NCBI RefSeq assembly: GCF_003259225.1
Contig: NZ_QHJF01000009.1
Coordinates: 153,500-217,499 of the forward strand
Direction of reading: 5' to 3'
Length of the DNA stretch: 64,000 nt
Source: Marinomonas arctica
Lineage (GTDB): Bacteria; Pseudomonadota; Gammaproteobacteria; Pseudomonadales; Marinomonadaceae
The position numbers and the translations under genes were made by a program. A model generated the notes under the pieces. That model was not told the origin of the DNA. It did not search any database and worked only from the letters and a program-made list of their open reading frames with translations. Shown in pieces: positions 47,606 to 57,703 of the stretch (positions are counted from its first letter, which is position 1; every line of letters starts with the position of its first letter).

Positions 47606-48250
47606 ATGGAACGTGATTTAATTTGCCGTGATTTGGGGGTTATTGATTACACGGAAACATGGGAGCGGATGAAACAGTTTACTCAGACTCGTTCTAAAGA
47701 CGATGCTGATGAAATCTGGTTGCTAGAGCATCCCTCTTTGTTTACTCAAGGCCAAGCGGGCAAAGAAGAGCATCTTTTGGCTCCGGGTGATATTCCTGTC
47801 ATTCAGGTTGATCGTGGTGGCCAAGTTACCTACCATGGGCCAGGGCAATTAGTGGCCTATGTTATGGTAGACTTAAAACGCTTGGGCATAGGGGTTCGTG
47901 ATCTAGTTAGCGTATTGGAACATGCGGTGGTCGGCACTTTGATACAGAACGCAATAGAAGCGTATCCAAAGCCTGATGCGCCAGGTGTGTATGTTAATGA
48001 ACAGAAAATTGCATCGTTGGGTTTACGTGTGCGCAGAGGTTGCTCCTTTCATGGGCTAGCCTTAAATGTTGATATGGATCTCACCCCATTTAATCGTATC
48101 AACCCGTGTGGCTATCAAGGCTTGCAGATGGTGGATATGAAGCGACTTAATAAAGACGCTATTTTATCAAATGTAAAGGTTCAGTTGGCGAATCAGTTAG
48201 CTGAGCAACTCGGATACAGTTATCCGGCTATCCAACAAGGGTGGAAATAG
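47606..48250 (+). CDS. lipB: Octanoyltransferase LipB
   Basis: Transfers octanoyl from ACP to lipoyl domains, the first step of lipoate synthesis. The 214 residues have [20 protein letters not shown], the catalytic Lys in [13 protein letters not shown] and the catalytic Cys in [10 protein letters not shown]. lipA starts one base downstream. Confidence 0.97.
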   Translation: MERDLICRDLGVIDYTETWERMKQFTQTRSKDDADEIWLLEHPSLFTQGQAGKEEHLLAPGDIPVIQVDRGGQVTYHGPGQLVAYVMVDLKRLGIGVRDLVSVLEHAVVGTLIQNAIEAYPKPDAPGVYVNEQKIASLGLRVRRGCSFHGLALNVDMDLTPFNRINPCGYQGLQMVDMKRLNKDAILSNVKVQLANQLAEQLGYSYPAIQQGWK

Positions 48251-48251
48251 A

Positions 48252-49211
48252 ATGACAGCAGAACGCAAACGCGTTGTCCAAGGGGAAAAACTACGCGGTG
48301 CCGATAAGATGGCGCGTATCCCTATTAAGATTGTTCCTACAGAAGAAATTCCACGTAAGCCTGATTGGCTTCGTGTTCGTATGCCTGCGTCACCTGAAAT
48401 CGCGCGCATTAAAGCGACTTTACGTGAGCACAAGCTTGCCTCTGTATGTGAAGAAGCAAACTGCCCAAACTTGGGTGAGTGTTTTAGTAACGGTACCGCG
48501 ACTTTTATGATTATGGGCGAGATTTGTACTCGTCGTTGCCCTTTTTGTGATGTGGCACATGGTCGCCCGAATCCGCTTAGTGCTGATGAACCAAAAGAAT
48601 TGGCGGCTGCTATTCGTGATATGAAACTGAAATATGTGGTTATTACTTCCGTAGATCGTGATGATCTTCGTGATGGTGGTGCTCAGCATTTTGTTGATTG
48701 TATTAGAGAAACGCGTGCCGCAAGCCCGAATATAGAAATCGAAACATTGGTGCCAGACTTCCGTGGTCGTATGGAAGTAGCAATTGATACACTGTCAATA
48801 GCACCGCCAGATGTGTTCAACCACAACTTGGAATCCATTCCGCGCTTGTATCGTCAAGTGAGACCTGGATCTGACTATCAGTGGTCCTTAGATCTTTTGA
48901 AAAACTTTAAAGATCGTTGTCCGGATGTACCAACGAAATCAGGCTTGATGGTTGGTATGGGCGAGACATTTGAAGAAATAGTTGAGGTGTTAAAAGATTT
49001 ACGAGCTCATAATGTAGATATGTTAACAATCGGGCAATACTTACAGCCTTCAAAGCATCATTTTCCTATGGCTCGCTTTGTGCCGCCTGAAGAGTTCGCG
49101 CGCTATGAGCAAGTGGCAAAAGAACTAGGCTTTAAGCATGCTGCGTGTGGTCCTTTGGTCCGCTCATCGTACCATGCGGATAAGCAAGCCCATGGTGAAC
49201 GCGTTTCTTAA
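48252..49211 (+). CDS. lipA: Lipoyl synthase LipA
   Basis: Radical-SAM enzyme that inserts two sulfurs into octanoyl chains. The 319 residues carry the auxiliary cluster motif [12 protein letters not shown], the SAM cluster motif CTRRCPFC, and the C-terminal [11 protein letters not shown]. Only LipB and LipA lie here; both work on the same octanoylated subunits. Confidence 0.98.
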   Translation: MTAERKRVVQGEKLRGADKMARIPIKIVPTEEIPRKPDWLRVRMPASPEIARIKATLREHKLASVCEEANCPNLGECFSNGTATFMIMGEICTRRCPFCDVAHGRPNPLSADEPKELAAAIRDMKLKYVVITSVDRDDLRDGGAQHFVDCIRETRAASPNIEIETLVPDFRGRMEVAIDTLSIAPPDVFNHNLESIPRLYRQVRPGSDYQWSLDLLKNFKDRCPDVPTKSGLMVGMGETFEEIVEVLKDLRAHNVDMLTIGQYLQPSKHHFPMARFVPPEEFARYEQVAKELGFKHAACGPLVRSSYHADKQAHGERVS

Positions 49212-49231
49212 TTTGTTCGTTCGTTAGAATA

Positions 49232-49270
49232 AAGCGGCGTTAAGAGGTTTCTTAGCACCGCTTTTTTTAT
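49232..49270 (+). terminator. Intrinsic terminator after lipA
   Basis: AAAGCGG pairs with CCGCTTT, with a partly paired inner stem (TTAAGAG / CTTAGC), followed by a T-run. It ends the long proA-to-lipA cluster. Confidence 0.82.
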
Positions 49271-49370
49271 TTTAACTAAATCTAAAAAGTATAACATGTG
49301 CGTGTTTTACTATGATTGTCTGATTAGAAACAGCCGCTATTTTATAGTTATTTAGACTTTTGGAGATGAT

Positions 49371-51275
49371 ATGAAGCCTTGGTCAATCAAAGACTCAATG
49401 GAACTTTACAACGTAGGTCACTGGAGCAGTGGTTTTTTTTCAATTAACGATAAAGGGCGTGTTATTGCATTACCTGATAGGGAAAATAGCATCGATTTAA
49501 CAGAGTTGTCTGTCGCGCTAAAACAGCAAGGCATCCCTTACCCTTGTTTGGTTAGATTCCCGAATATTCTTCACTCACGTATAGAAAAAATTACCAATTC
49601 ATTCCAGCAAGCCATAGAGCATTACGACTATCAGGCAAAATACGCCATTGTTTATCCAATAAAAGTAAATCAGCAGCGTCGTGTCGTGGAAGAAATTGCG
49701 GCATGTCAGCCTGATAATGCGTCTACAGTTGGCTTGGAAGCGGGTAGTAAGCCAGAACTGATGGCCGTGTTGGCTATGCATAAAAATGCAGATGGCATTA
49801 TTGTGTGTAATGGCTATAAAGATCGTGAATTTATTCATCTTGCCTTGATGGCCGAAAAAATGGGTCATCAAGTGTTTATTGTTGTTGAAAAAATGCATGA
49901 GCTTGATTGGATTTTAGAAGAGGCTGCTAAAATTGGGGTGCAGCCACGTATTGGTATCCGGATTCGTTTGGCGTCTACTTGCACGACTCACTGGGGCAAC
50001 AGCGGTGGTGAGAAATCGAAGTTTGGATTAACGACGTCGCAATTGCTGCGTGCAATTGAGCGCCTGCGTGAGTTGAATTTACTGCATTGCCTTGAGTTAA
50101 TTCACTTCCACTTAGGTTCGCAAATTACTCGAATTCGAGACATCCAAAACAGTTTAAAAGAATGTGCTCGTTATTATGCTGAGCTTCATCAAATGGATGT
50201 GAAAGTAAAATGGGTGGATGTGGGCGGTGGTTTAGGCGTCGACTATGAAGGAACGCGCTGTCAAAACGATTTTTCGGCGAACTACAGCATTGGTGAATAT
50301 GCTAATAATGTGGTGTTTGCTTTCCACAACGTCTGTGAACAATATGAACTTCCGCACCCACATTTGATTTCTGAATCGGGTCGTGCCGTTACGGCCCATC
50401 ACGCGATGATGATCGCGGATGTTTTCTCTCACGGCGCTGAGCTTTTACCCATTGAAGAGCCCGCAGAAGACAGTGAGCTTGAGTTACAACGTCTTTGGGC
50501 GTGTTATCAAAGCTTGAAAGGACAGAACGAAGAAGAAAGTCGTTCTCTGGTGGAAATCTATCACGATTTGCTCGATGACTTTAATGATAGCCTAACACTC
50601 TACAATCATGGGCAGCTTAATTTGTCACAAAGGGCGCAAGCGGAGAACTTGTTTTTGTCCGCGTGCCGCAATTTATTGCCGCGTTTAGACAATCGCAATC
50701 GAGGTCATCGTGCGGTGATTGATGAGCTGAATGAGCGATTGGCTGAGAAATTATTTGTCAATTTGTCCGTGTTTCAATCTATGCCAGATGCTTGGGGTAT
50801 CGATCAATTGTTCCCTGTATTGCCACTGCAAGGATTAGATCAAGCGCCTTCCTTTAGAGGCAAGATACAAGACGTTACTTGTGACTCGGATGGTTGTTTG
50901 TACAGCTACGTGGATGGTCAAGGTATAGAGTCGTCCCTGCCGTTGCCTCCGCCACCACCTAAGGGTGAAGACTACTTGATGGGCTTCTTTTTAGTGGGAG
51001 CTTACCAGGAAACATTGGGCGATTTGCATAACTTATTCGGCGATACTTGTTCGGTAGACGTTTACTTAACGGATGACGGTTTTAGAATTGACCATGTATT
51101 GAAAGGCGACAGTGTTCAGGATGTACTTAAATCCGTTAGCTATAATGAGCAGGAATTATTAAAAAGCTATGAAGATAAGATCGCTGCAAGTCCGCTTAGT
51201 CAAGAAGAGCAAGTTACTTTGCTGGCAACCTATAAAAAAGTGCTAGCAGGTAGCACTTATTTGAATCAAGTATAA
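49371..51275 (+). CDS. speA: Biosynthetic arginine decarboxylase
   Basis: PLP enzyme of 634 residues that turns arginine into agmatine for putrescine synthesis. It has VYPIKVNQQRRVVEEIA with the cofactor Lys, LEAGSKPELMAVLA, IRIRLASTCTTHWGNSGGEKS, FHLGSQITRIRDI, DVGGGLGVDYEG and the late active-site Cys in FGDTCSVDVYLTDDG. Together with aguB just downstream it forms the agmatine route. The agmatine deiminase gene (aguA) is not in the window. Confidence 0.96.
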   Translation: MKPWSIKDSMELYNVGHWSSGFFSINDKGRVIALPDRENSIDLTELSVALKQQGIPYPCLVRFPNILHSRIEKITNSFQQAIEHYDYQAKYAIVYPIKVNQQRRVVEEIAACQPDNASTVGLEAGSKPELMAVLAMHKNADGIIVCNGYKDREFIHLALMAEKMGHQVFIVVEKMHELDWILEEAAKIGVQPRIGIRIRLASTCTTHWGNSGGEKSKFGLTTSQLLRAIERLRELNLLHCLELIHFHLGSQITRIRDIQNSLKECARYYAELHQMDVKVKWVDVGGGLGVDYEGTRCQNDFSANYSIGEYANNVVFAFHNVCEQYELPHPHLISESGRAVTAHHAMMIADVFSHGAELLPIEEPAEDSELELQRLWACYQSLKGQNEEESRSLVEIYHDLLDDFNDSLTLYNHGQLNLSQRAQAENLFLSACRNLLPRLDNRNRGHRAVIDELNERLAEKLFVNLSVFQSMPDAWGIDQLFPVLPLQGLDQAPSFRGKIQDVTCDSDGCLYSYVDGQGIESSLPLPPPPPKGEDYLMGFFLVGAYQETLGDLHNLFGDTCSVDVYLTDDGFRIDHVLKGDSVQDVLKSVSYNEQELLKSYEDKIAASPLSQEEQVTLLATYKKVLAGSTYLNQV

Positions 51276-51324
51276 AATCGGTATTTTGCTTCGTTGTGCG
51301 AGATTTTTTTGGAGGTAGTAGAGG

Positions 51325-52203
51325 ATGAGTAATGTAAAAGTGGCCTGCGTTCAAATGGCGGTCGGTACAGATTTTCAAGCAAATTTAGACAATGCAGTGG
51401 CACAAGTAAGAGAAGCCGCTGCGAATCAGGCCAATATTATTCTGTTGCAAGAATTGTTTATGGGGCCGTATTTTTGTATTGATCAAAAGCCTGCATATTT
51501 TGATTGGGCTCAGCCGGTCAACGATTGCTTAGCAATTCAAACCATGAGCAAACTTGCTAAAGAATTGGGTGTTGTGTTGCCAATTAGCTTTTTTGAGCGC
51601 GATGGCAATGTTTTTTATAATTCTTTAGTGATGATCGATGCAAATGGCGATGTCATGGATTTGTATCGTAAGACACACATTCCTGATGGCCCAGGTTATC
51701 AGGAAAAATATTACTTCACACCTGGTAATACTGGAGTGAAAGTGTGGGACACTCAGTTTGGTCGCATCGGTTGTGGTATTTGTTGGGATCAGTGGTTTCC
51801 TGAGCTGGCTCGAGAGTTAGCGTTAAAGGGCGCAGAGCTGATCTTTTACCCTACCGCAATAGGTTCTGAGCCACCTTATCCAGAGTGGGATTCTAAAGAT
51901 CATTGGCAAAGAACCATGCAAGGTCATTCCGCGGCGAACATGGTGCCTGTTATTGCCGCAAATCGCGTCGGCCGAGAAGAGGGCGAAAATAGCTTTATTC
52001 AGTTTTATGGCTCTTCCTTTATGACCGATGAAATGGGAGCAATGAAATGTGTTGCAGGTCGTGATGAGAGTACCATTCTGTACTCAGAATACGATTTAGA
52101 AGCCATTCGTAAAGCTCGTCGTTCCTTTGGTTTATTCCGTGATCGTCGCCCAGATCAGTACCAAGCAATTACTGCCGGTGCAGGGAGTTCTTGGGAAAAA
52201 TAG
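51325..52203 (+). CDS. aguB: N-carbamoylputrescine amidase
   Basis: Nitrilase-superfamily hydrolase of 292 residues that forms putrescine. The triad is Glu in LLQELFMGPYFC, Lys in YRKTHIPDGPG and Cys in GCGICWDQWFPE. Late block AANRVGREEG and the tail RRSFGLFRDRRPDQY are AguB-like. GGAGG lies just before the ATG. It is 49 bases after speA on the same strand. Confidence 0.95.
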   Translation: MSNVKVACVQMAVGTDFQANLDNAVAQVREAAANQANIILLQELFMGPYFCIDQKPAYFDWAQPVNDCLAIQTMSKLAKELGVVLPISFFERDGNVFYNSLVMIDANGDVMDLYRKTHIPDGPGYQEKYYFTPGNTGVKVWDTQFGRIGCGICWDQWFPELARELALKGAELIFYPTAIGSEPPYPEWDSKDHWQRTMQGHSAANMVPVIAANRVGREEGENSFIQFYGSSFMTDEMGAMKCVAGRDESTILYSEYDLEAIRKARRSFGLFRDRRPDQYQAITAGAGSSWEK

Positions 52204-52510
52204 CACAGACAGTATAAAAAAGTGCCCGCATTATGCGGGCACAAACTGTCCTTATCCTTATTGACTGAAGGGGGGAACATCAATAAGGGAGATCTATTTG
52301 CACTTGGCTTTTTTAATAAGCCAGAAAATGATAAGTAATACAGTGCAATCCTAAATGTCACTGATGACAAGTTATATGTCTTCTTGTATGGATACAGCAA
52401 TACGAGATTTGAACGCTTGCCTGTCAGTGTAGATCTATCCTAACTATAGTCCGATATTTGAAAAAATGCGGATATAATCTTAAATTTGTATCGTTATTAA
52501 ACAATTTAGT
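52204..52510. other. Intergenic region with a strong hairpin
   Basis: Over 300 bases with no supported gene. At 52208-52250 an outer pair (GACAGT/ACTGTC) flanks a nine-bp inner stem GTGCCCGCA / TGCGGGCAC. The A-run lies on the left, so the T-run appears only on the minus strand; it could end the aguB transcript inefficiently or act leftwards. The remainder shows short AT-rich palindromes only. Confidence 0.6.
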
Positions 52511-53416
52511 ATGTGTCTTAGAGAGTCGATGAAGGTATTTAGTTCCTCCAGTGCACTGCCTTATTTTGCTGTTTTTTTGTCTAGCAAACTGGTATCGAAC
52601 GATGTGACTTATCGTATTATGGTTGAAAATGTGCTTGAGCTAGCGCGAGCTCAGCCAGGTTTTCTTGGCACCGAATACGGTGCAGGAGAGATGGATTTGC
52701 TGGTCACCTACTGGCAAACTAAAGCAGCAGCAGAGGCTTGGTTGAATCATGATATGCAGCGCAGGATTCTCTCTATAGGTGAAAATGTTTGGTATGAAGA
52801 ATATTCGTTGAAATTGTCTGAAGTGATGAGTGATATGTCATTTAAGTGCTCTAATCGGTCCTTGCGTGCGTCTCGTTTCCCTAAAATTGTCACCAAAAGG
52901 GGGGTGTTGACGATATTAGACGAATCTCAAGCGTCGCTTTTACGTGACTATGTCAATCAAGAAAAAGCCTTTCTTTCCCCATGGGAGCCGCAACGTAGTG
53001 ACGCTTATTATTCTCTTGAGACGTGTCAGTTACGCATTCGAGAAATGCGCCGAGACTTCTTGGAGGATAAAGGGGTCGTGTTTTGTTTTTTGTCGCCCAA
53101 TGAAGACAGAATGCTAGCTTATAGCAATTACTCGAACATAATCCGTGGTGTTTTTCAGGCTTGTAATCTTGGTTACAGTCTTCGTGAGAGCGAACAAGGA
53201 AAGGGTATTATGCATGAGGTTCTTAGCGCGGGTTTGGAGTATGTTCATAAGGAGTTGCATATTGATCGAATTCAAGCCAGCTACATGCCAAGAAATGCTA
53301 AGAGTGCGGCGGTGCTCAAAAAACTCGGCTTTGATAAAGAAGGGATGGCGAGAGATTATCTGAAGATCAACGGTCGTTGGGAAGATCATGTTTTAACCGC
53401 TTTAGTGTTGCGCTAA
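52511..53416 (+). CDS. ABM-domain / RimJ-type GNAT acetyltransferase fusion
   Basis: 301 residues with two parts. Residues 15-105 match the antibiotic-biosynthesis-monooxygenase (ABM) fold: YFAVFLSS, ELARAQPGFLGTEYG, LLVTYWQTKAAAEAWLNHDMQ and VWYEEYSLKLSEV. Residues 125-301 are a GNAT of the RimJ/RimI group: ILDESQASLLRDYV, LGYSLRESEQGKGIMHEVL (acetyl-CoA loop) and RNAKSAAVLKKLGF. Each half is ordinary; the fusion is unusual. The N-terminal domain may bind the substrate or link dimers, but no function can be assigned. ATG 52529 is an alternative start. Confidence 0.82.
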   Translation: MCLRESMKVFSSSSALPYFAVFLSSKLVSNDVTYRIMVENVLELARAQPGFLGTEYGAGEMDLLVTYWQTKAAAEAWLNHDMQRRILSIGENVWYEEYSLKLSEVMSDMSFKCSNRSLRASRFPKIVTKRGVLTILDESQASLLRDYVNQEKAFLSPWEPQRSDAYYSLETCQLRIREMRRDFLEDKGVVFCFLSPNEDRMLAYSNYSNIIRGVFQACNLGYSLRESEQGKGIMHEVLSAGLEYVHKELHIDRIQASYMPRNAKSAAVLKKLGFDKEGMARDYLKINGRWEDHVLTALVLR

Positions 53417-53429
53417 CGAAATTTATTAT

Positions 53430-54155
53430 TCAATTAGGCTTTGTTAGCACCAAAATTCGTCCTTTGCTTTGTTGTGCCGTCATGACAGACAATAGAGTGA
53501 TGCTTTCTTTGCTTGGGTTCAAAACGGCTCGACGCTCTTGTTTGATAATGACTTTTCCAAATGTAGGGCAGGTTTCTGGCGGTTTTTTACCATTCGATAT
53601 AAAGGCGACACCGTTTAACGGAAGCAGGTATTGAGTGGCATTTTTTTGATAGTAGAGTGTTTCTTTAAAGTGTGGAGGGTATAGCTCCAGAGCAATGCTT
53701 CCTGACGCGCCTTGCCAAAGCGGCCAAGTTTTTATGTGATTCCTGCCGGGGATGAGCTCAACTGTACCAGAAGACACTTTTTGAAATACGTCATTTTCCT
53801 CAATCTGTTTGGTTGAGCTCAGGCGTATCAAGCAAAGTTCAACGGTTGGGGTTAGCAAGGTAATATTATTGATTGTGCGCGCGGCTAGCCAAATTCCTTG
53901 GTGTGTTTTTAGTACGGTTTCTTTTTCAGTGAGATGAGCGTTCTGTTGTGTTGTCTGTTGTAGGTAGATGTCACCTTTAATGATAAAAACAAACGTGTCG
54001 GCTGGGTGGTGATAGAAGCGTGTGGGGGTGGCATTTTGAAAAAGGGATTCTTGTGCAATAAAAAGATCATTCTGTTGGCAAATGATGAAGCGCTTACTCG
54101 TCTCTCCGAGACTGTAGGTCATTAAGCCGAGGGTATTTTGATCTGATACGTTCAT
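53430..54155 (-). CDS. Cupin-like protein of unknown function
   Basis: 241 residues from the ATG at 54155. No clear family is recognised. A beta-rich segment with FYHHPADTFVFIIKGDIYLQQ and TVLKTHQGIWLAARTINN resembles one cupin barrel, as in AraC-type sensor domains, and a second similar stretch (YYQKNATQYLLPLNGVAFIS) may be a second barrel. No DNA-binding domain is present. It is divergent from parC and converges with the GNAT fusion gene. Confidence 0.6.
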   Translation of the reverse strand: MNVSDQNTLGLMTYSLGETSKRFIICQQNDLFIAQESLFQNATPTRFYHHPADTFVFIIKGDIYLQQTTQQNAHLTEKETVLKTHQGIWLAARTINNITLLTPTVELCLIRLSSTKQIEENDVFQKVSSGTVELIPGRNHIKTWPLWQGASGSIALELYPPHFKETLYYQKNATQYLLPLNGVAFISNGKKPPETCPTFGKVIIKQERRAVLNPSKESITLLSVMTAQQSKGRILVLTKPN

Positions 54156-54338
54156 CAATAGACGCCTTTTTAATTGTCACGTGTATTGAAACACGAGAAT
54201 AGTGAGCTTTCCATGATAATCTTAATGGTAATGTTGCAGTGAGTTAGGGTGTTTCTTTATAGTTGAGCCCATATTTATTTATGAAAACCGCATGGCTGAT
54301 CATTTGTCCATGCAAACGATAGTAGAAGGAAAGTTTCC

Positions 54339-56639
54339 TTGAGTGAGTTGTCAAATTTCGAGTCGAATGAAACCCTTTCATTAAAAGACTACACAGAAAA
54401 AGCGTACTTGAATTATTCCATGTACGTTATTTTAGATCGAGCTTTGCCGCATATCGGTGATGGGTTAAAGCCAGTTCAGCGACGTATTATCTATGCGATG
54501 AGTGAATTGGGGCTGAAATCCAGCGCGAAATACAAAAAATCCGCTCGTACCGTGGGTGACGTACTTGGTAAATTTCACCCTCATGGTGATAGTGCTTGTT
54601 ACGAAGCCATGGTGTTAATGGCCCAGCCCTTTTCATACCGTTATCCTTTGGTTGATGGTCAAGGTAACTGGGGCGCACCAGATGATCCAAAATCGTTCGC
54701 CGCCATGCGTTACACCGAATCTCGGTTATCAAAGTACGCAGATCTGTTATTGAGAGAAGTCAGTCAAGGTACGGTTGATTGGACCCTCAACTTCGACGGA
54801 ACGTTGCAAGAGCCTTCGGTCTTGCCGTCCCGCCTGCCTAACTTATTACTTAATGGTACAACAGGTATTGCCGTCGGTATGGCGACGGATATTCCGCCGC
54901 ATAACTTGCGCGAAATCGGCGGTGCCTGTATTCATCTACTGAATAATCCTAACGCAGAATTAGAGGATTTGCTTAACTTTGTTCAAGGCCCTGACTTTCC
55001 GACAGGCGGCGAAATCATCACGCCAAGAAGCGATATAGTTAAGTTATATGAAACGGGCAAAGGACAGATTAAAGCAAGAGCCCGTTTTACTCTTGAAGAA
55101 GGCGAGATTGTTGTTAATGAGCTGCCTCATCAAGTGTCAGGTAGCAAAATATTAGAGCAAATTGCCGCGCAGATGCAGGCCAAGAAGCTGCCTATGGTTG
55201 TCGATTTACGTGATGAATCTGACCATGAAAACTCGACTCGTTTAGTGATTGTGCCTAAATCAAATCGTGTTGATATTGATGCGTTGATGACGCACCTTTT
55301 TGCTACAACGGATTTGGAAAAGTCCTATCGCGTCAATATGAATGTGATTGGATTGGATGGCTTGCCGCAAGTGAAGCCATTGAAGGACTTTTTATCTGAG
55401 TGGCTGCGTTTCCGTATCGATGTTGTTCGCCGTCGCTTGCAATTCCGCCTTGATAAAGTCATGAACCGTCTGCACATTCTAGAAGGTTTGCTGATTGCTT
55501 ATTTAAACATTGATGAAGTTATTGACATCATTCGAACGGAAGAAAAGCCTAAAGTGGAGTTGATGGCACGTTTTGGTTTGAGTGATATGCAAGCTGAATC
55601 GATTTTAGAGCTGAAGTTGCGTCACCTTGCTAAGCTTGAAGAGATGCGCATCAAGGGTGAACAAGACGAGTTGGAAAAAGAGCGTAAGCAGCTAGAAGGG
55701 TTGTTGTCTTCTGATCGTAAATTAAAAAAATTGATTACCGATGAGATCCAAGAAGCCATTGATGATTTCGGCGATGATCGTCGTACCCCCATTGTTGCTC
55801 GTAAAGAAGCTCAGGCGTTCAGTGAGGAAGATTTATTGTCTAATGATCCGATCACTGTTGTCTTATCCAAACAGGGCTGGATTCGTGCCGCGAAAGGTCA
55901 TGATATTGATGTCCATGGTTTGAGTTATAAATCGGGTGATGAATTTCTTGTTAGTACTAAGGGGCGCTCGAACCAAACCTTGGTTTTACTGGCTTCTAAT
56001 GGTCGAACGTACTCGATTAAAGCCCATACTTTACCATCGGCTCGCGGTCAGGGTGAGCCTATTACGGGGCGTATCTCACTAGAAAAAGACGCCACAATTG
56101 TCTCTGCTGTATTGGATAATGAAGAGGCTTATTACTTAGTGGCCAGTGACGCAGGTTATGGTTTTGTTGCTCAGCTTAAAGAGCTATATGCGAAAAATAA
56201 AGCGGGGAAAGCCACTTTATCGTTACCAAGAGGTGCCCAAGTGATGGCGCCTGTGTTTGTTCAAAATCCGGAGCAAGGTCGTGTGGTAGCGATTTCCAAT
56301 GAAGGGCGTATGCTGGCCTTTGATGTGGCTTCTTTGCCCCAAATGGCAAAAGGTAAAGGGAATAAGATGATCAGTATTCCAAGCGCACGCGCTGCGGACA
56401 GAGAGGAATTGGTCGTTGCGTTGGCTTGTGTACAGCCTGACGATTTGTTACTGGCTCATGCTGGTAAGCGCTTTATCTCTTTTGCAGCCAAAGAGCTTGA
56501 AGAATATGTGGGTGAACGTGGCCGTAGGGGATTAAAGCTGCCACGAGGGTTACAGCGAATTGATAGCCTTGAAGTTAAGATTGGCGAAGGCAAGTTGGCA
56601 AAAATAGAAGAACCGACGACTCCGAGTTTACTCGAGTGA
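54339..56639 (+). CDS. parC: DNA topoisomerase IV subunit A
   Basis: Type IIA topoisomerase subunit of 766 residues that unlinks daughter chromosomes with ParE. Start is a TTG with GAAGGA upstream. The active Tyr lies in MRYTESRLS; quinolone-region Ser85 and Glu89 ([12 protein letters not shown]) are susceptible types. The C-terminal part is shorter than GyrA and lacks its GyrA box, as ParC should. parE, often adjacent, is not in the window. Confidence 0.96.
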   Translation: MSELSNFESNETLSLKDYTEKAYLNYSMYVILDRALPHIGDGLKPVQRRIIYAMSELGLKSSAKYKKSARTVGDVLGKFHPHGDSACYEAMVLMAQPFSYRYPLVDGQGNWGAPDDPKSFAAMRYTESRLSKYADLLLREVSQGTVDWTLNFDGTLQEPSVLPSRLPNLLLNGTTGIAVGMATDIPPHNLREIGGACIHLLNNPNAELEDLLNFVQGPDFPTGGEIITPRSDIVKLYETGKGQIKARARFTLEEGEIVVNELPHQVSGSKILEQIAAQMQAKKLPMVVDLRDESDHENSTRLVIVPKSNRVDIDALMTHLFATTDLEKSYRVNMNVIGLDGLPQVKPLKDFLSEWLRFRIDVVRRRLQFRLDKVMNRLHILEGLLIAYLNIDEVIDIIRTEEKPKVELMARFGLSDMQAESILELKLRHLAKLEEMRIKGEQDELEKERKQLEGLLSSDRKLKKLITDEIQEAIDDFGDDRRTPIVARKEAQAFSEEDLLSNDPITVVLSKQGWIRAAKGHDIDVHGLSYKSGDEFLVSTKGRSNQTLVLLASNGRTYSIKAHTLPSARGQGEPITGRISLEKDATIVSAVLDNEEAYYLVASDAGYGFVAQLKELYAKNKAGKATLSLPRGAQVMAPVFVQNPEQGRVVAISNEGRMLAFDVASLPQMAKGKGNKMISIPSARAADREELVVALACVQPDDLLLAHAGKRFISFAAKELEEYVGERGRRGLKLPRGLQRIDSLEVKIGEGKLAKIEEPTTPSLLE

Positions 56640-56719
56640 TGGATATATTAGCGTTGAGGTCATAAACTTATCACCTTGTGATGCAAAAATGAATGGACTC
56701 CCAATAAGAGGAAATGAAC

Positions 56720-57193
56720 ATGAAAGGCAGTAAAAAAGTCATAGACAGCTTAAATTCTTTGCTGGCAAATGAGTTAGCGGCAATTGATCAGTATTTTATT
56801 CATTCTCGTATGTATGAAGATTGGGGGCTTAATAAGCTTTATGAGCGCCTCAATCATGAAATGGAAGAAGAAACTCAGCATTCGGACTGGCTTATCAAGC
56901 GTATCTTGTTTTTGGAAGGTGTGCCTTGTATGACGAAACGCCGCGACTTGCTAATAGGATCTGATGTTCGCTCCATGATGAGTAACGATTTAACTCTTGA
57001 GCTAGAAGTGGTTAGCAGCGTGAGAGATGCCATTGCGGTGTGTGAGTCAGAAGGTGATTATCAAACGCGTGAGACGCTTGAGCGTTTGTTGTTTGATACG
57101 GAAGAAGACCATGTTTATTGGTTAGAAAAACAGCTTGGCCTAATGGAAAAAATTGGCATGCAAAATTATTATCAATCTCAAATGGCAAATTAA
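56720..57193 (+). CDS. bfr: Bacterioferritin subunit with ferroxidase centre
   Basis: 157-residue four-helix bundle subunit that oxidises and stores iron. The ferroxidase ligands are all present: Glu18, Glu51, His54, Glu94, Glu128 and His131 (EEDH). The heme-ligand Met52 of E. coli Bfr is replaced by Thr (EETQHSD), so this subunit alone cannot bind heme in the usual way. ATG 56720 is preferred over 56714 because GAGGAA lies seven bases upstream. It lies nine bases before the second subunit. Confidence 0.93.
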   Translation: MKGSKKVIDSLNSLLANELAAIDQYFIHSRMYEDWGLNKLYERLNHEMEEETQHSDWLIKRILFLEGVPCMTKRRDLLIGSDVRSMMSNDLTLELEVVSSVRDAIAVCESEGDYQTRETLERLLFDTEEDHVYWLEKQLGLMEKIGMQNYYQSQMAN

Positions 57194-57202
57194 GGGGGCG
57201 TT

Positions 57203-57667
57203 ATGAAAGGAGATCGTGAAGTCATTTTGAGTTTAAATAAAGTATTGGCCAATGAATTAGTGGGTATTAACCAATATTTTCTTCATGCTCGAATGTTTAA
57301 GGACTTTGGTTTTAGCGCACTGGACAAAGCTGACTATAAAACGTCTATTCAGAAAATGAAAAACGCAGACCGTTTGATCGAGCGCGTGCTTTTTTTGGAA
57401 GGCTTGCCGAACCTGCAAGATCTTGGTCGTTTGCGTATTGGTGAAAACAGTGAAGAGATGATCTCAGCAAACCTAGAGTTTGAACTGGATACCTTGCCAA
57501 CTCTAAAAGCCGCCATTGATTTGTGTGAGCAAAAGAAAGATTTTATTAGTCGTGACGCTCTGGAGAAAATCCTAGAAGAGCAAGAGGAACAGATTGATTG
57601 GCTTGAAACGCAGCAACATTTAATTGCTAGTTCTGGAATTGAAAATTACCTTCAATCACAAATGTAA
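57203..57667 (+). CDS. bfr: Bacterioferritin subunit with heme ligand but degenerate ferroxidase centre
   Basis: 154 residues, closely like E. coli Bfr overall (NELVGINQYFLHARMFKDFG). Met52 is kept (QKMKNAD), but Glu51 is Lys, His54 is Asn, Glu127 is Gln and His130 is Gln, so the di-iron site is broken. Paired subunits of this kind (one ferroxidase, one heme) are known to form mixed shells in Neisseria and in Pseudomonas putida. A mixed 24-mer with the upstream product is inferred. Confidence 0.93.
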   Translation: MKGDREVILSLNKVLANELVGINQYFLHARMFKDFGFSALDKADYKTSIQKMKNADRLIERVLFLEGLPNLQDLGRLRIGENSEEMISANLEFELDTLPTLKAAIDLCEQKKDFISRDALEKILEEQEEQIDWLETQQHLIASSGIENYLQSQM

Positions 57668-57672
57668 TCACT

Positions 57673-57703
57673 CCGTTATTGCTAGCGTGCAATAACGGAT
57701 TTT
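57673..57703. terminator. Terminator between the bacterioferritin genes and bfd
   Basis: Perfect 10-bp stem CCGTTATTGC / GCAATAACGG with a six-base loop and ATTTT after it. It lies between converging genes. The minus side has TGATTAC only, so it is clearest for the bacterioferritin transcript. Confidence 0.75.
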
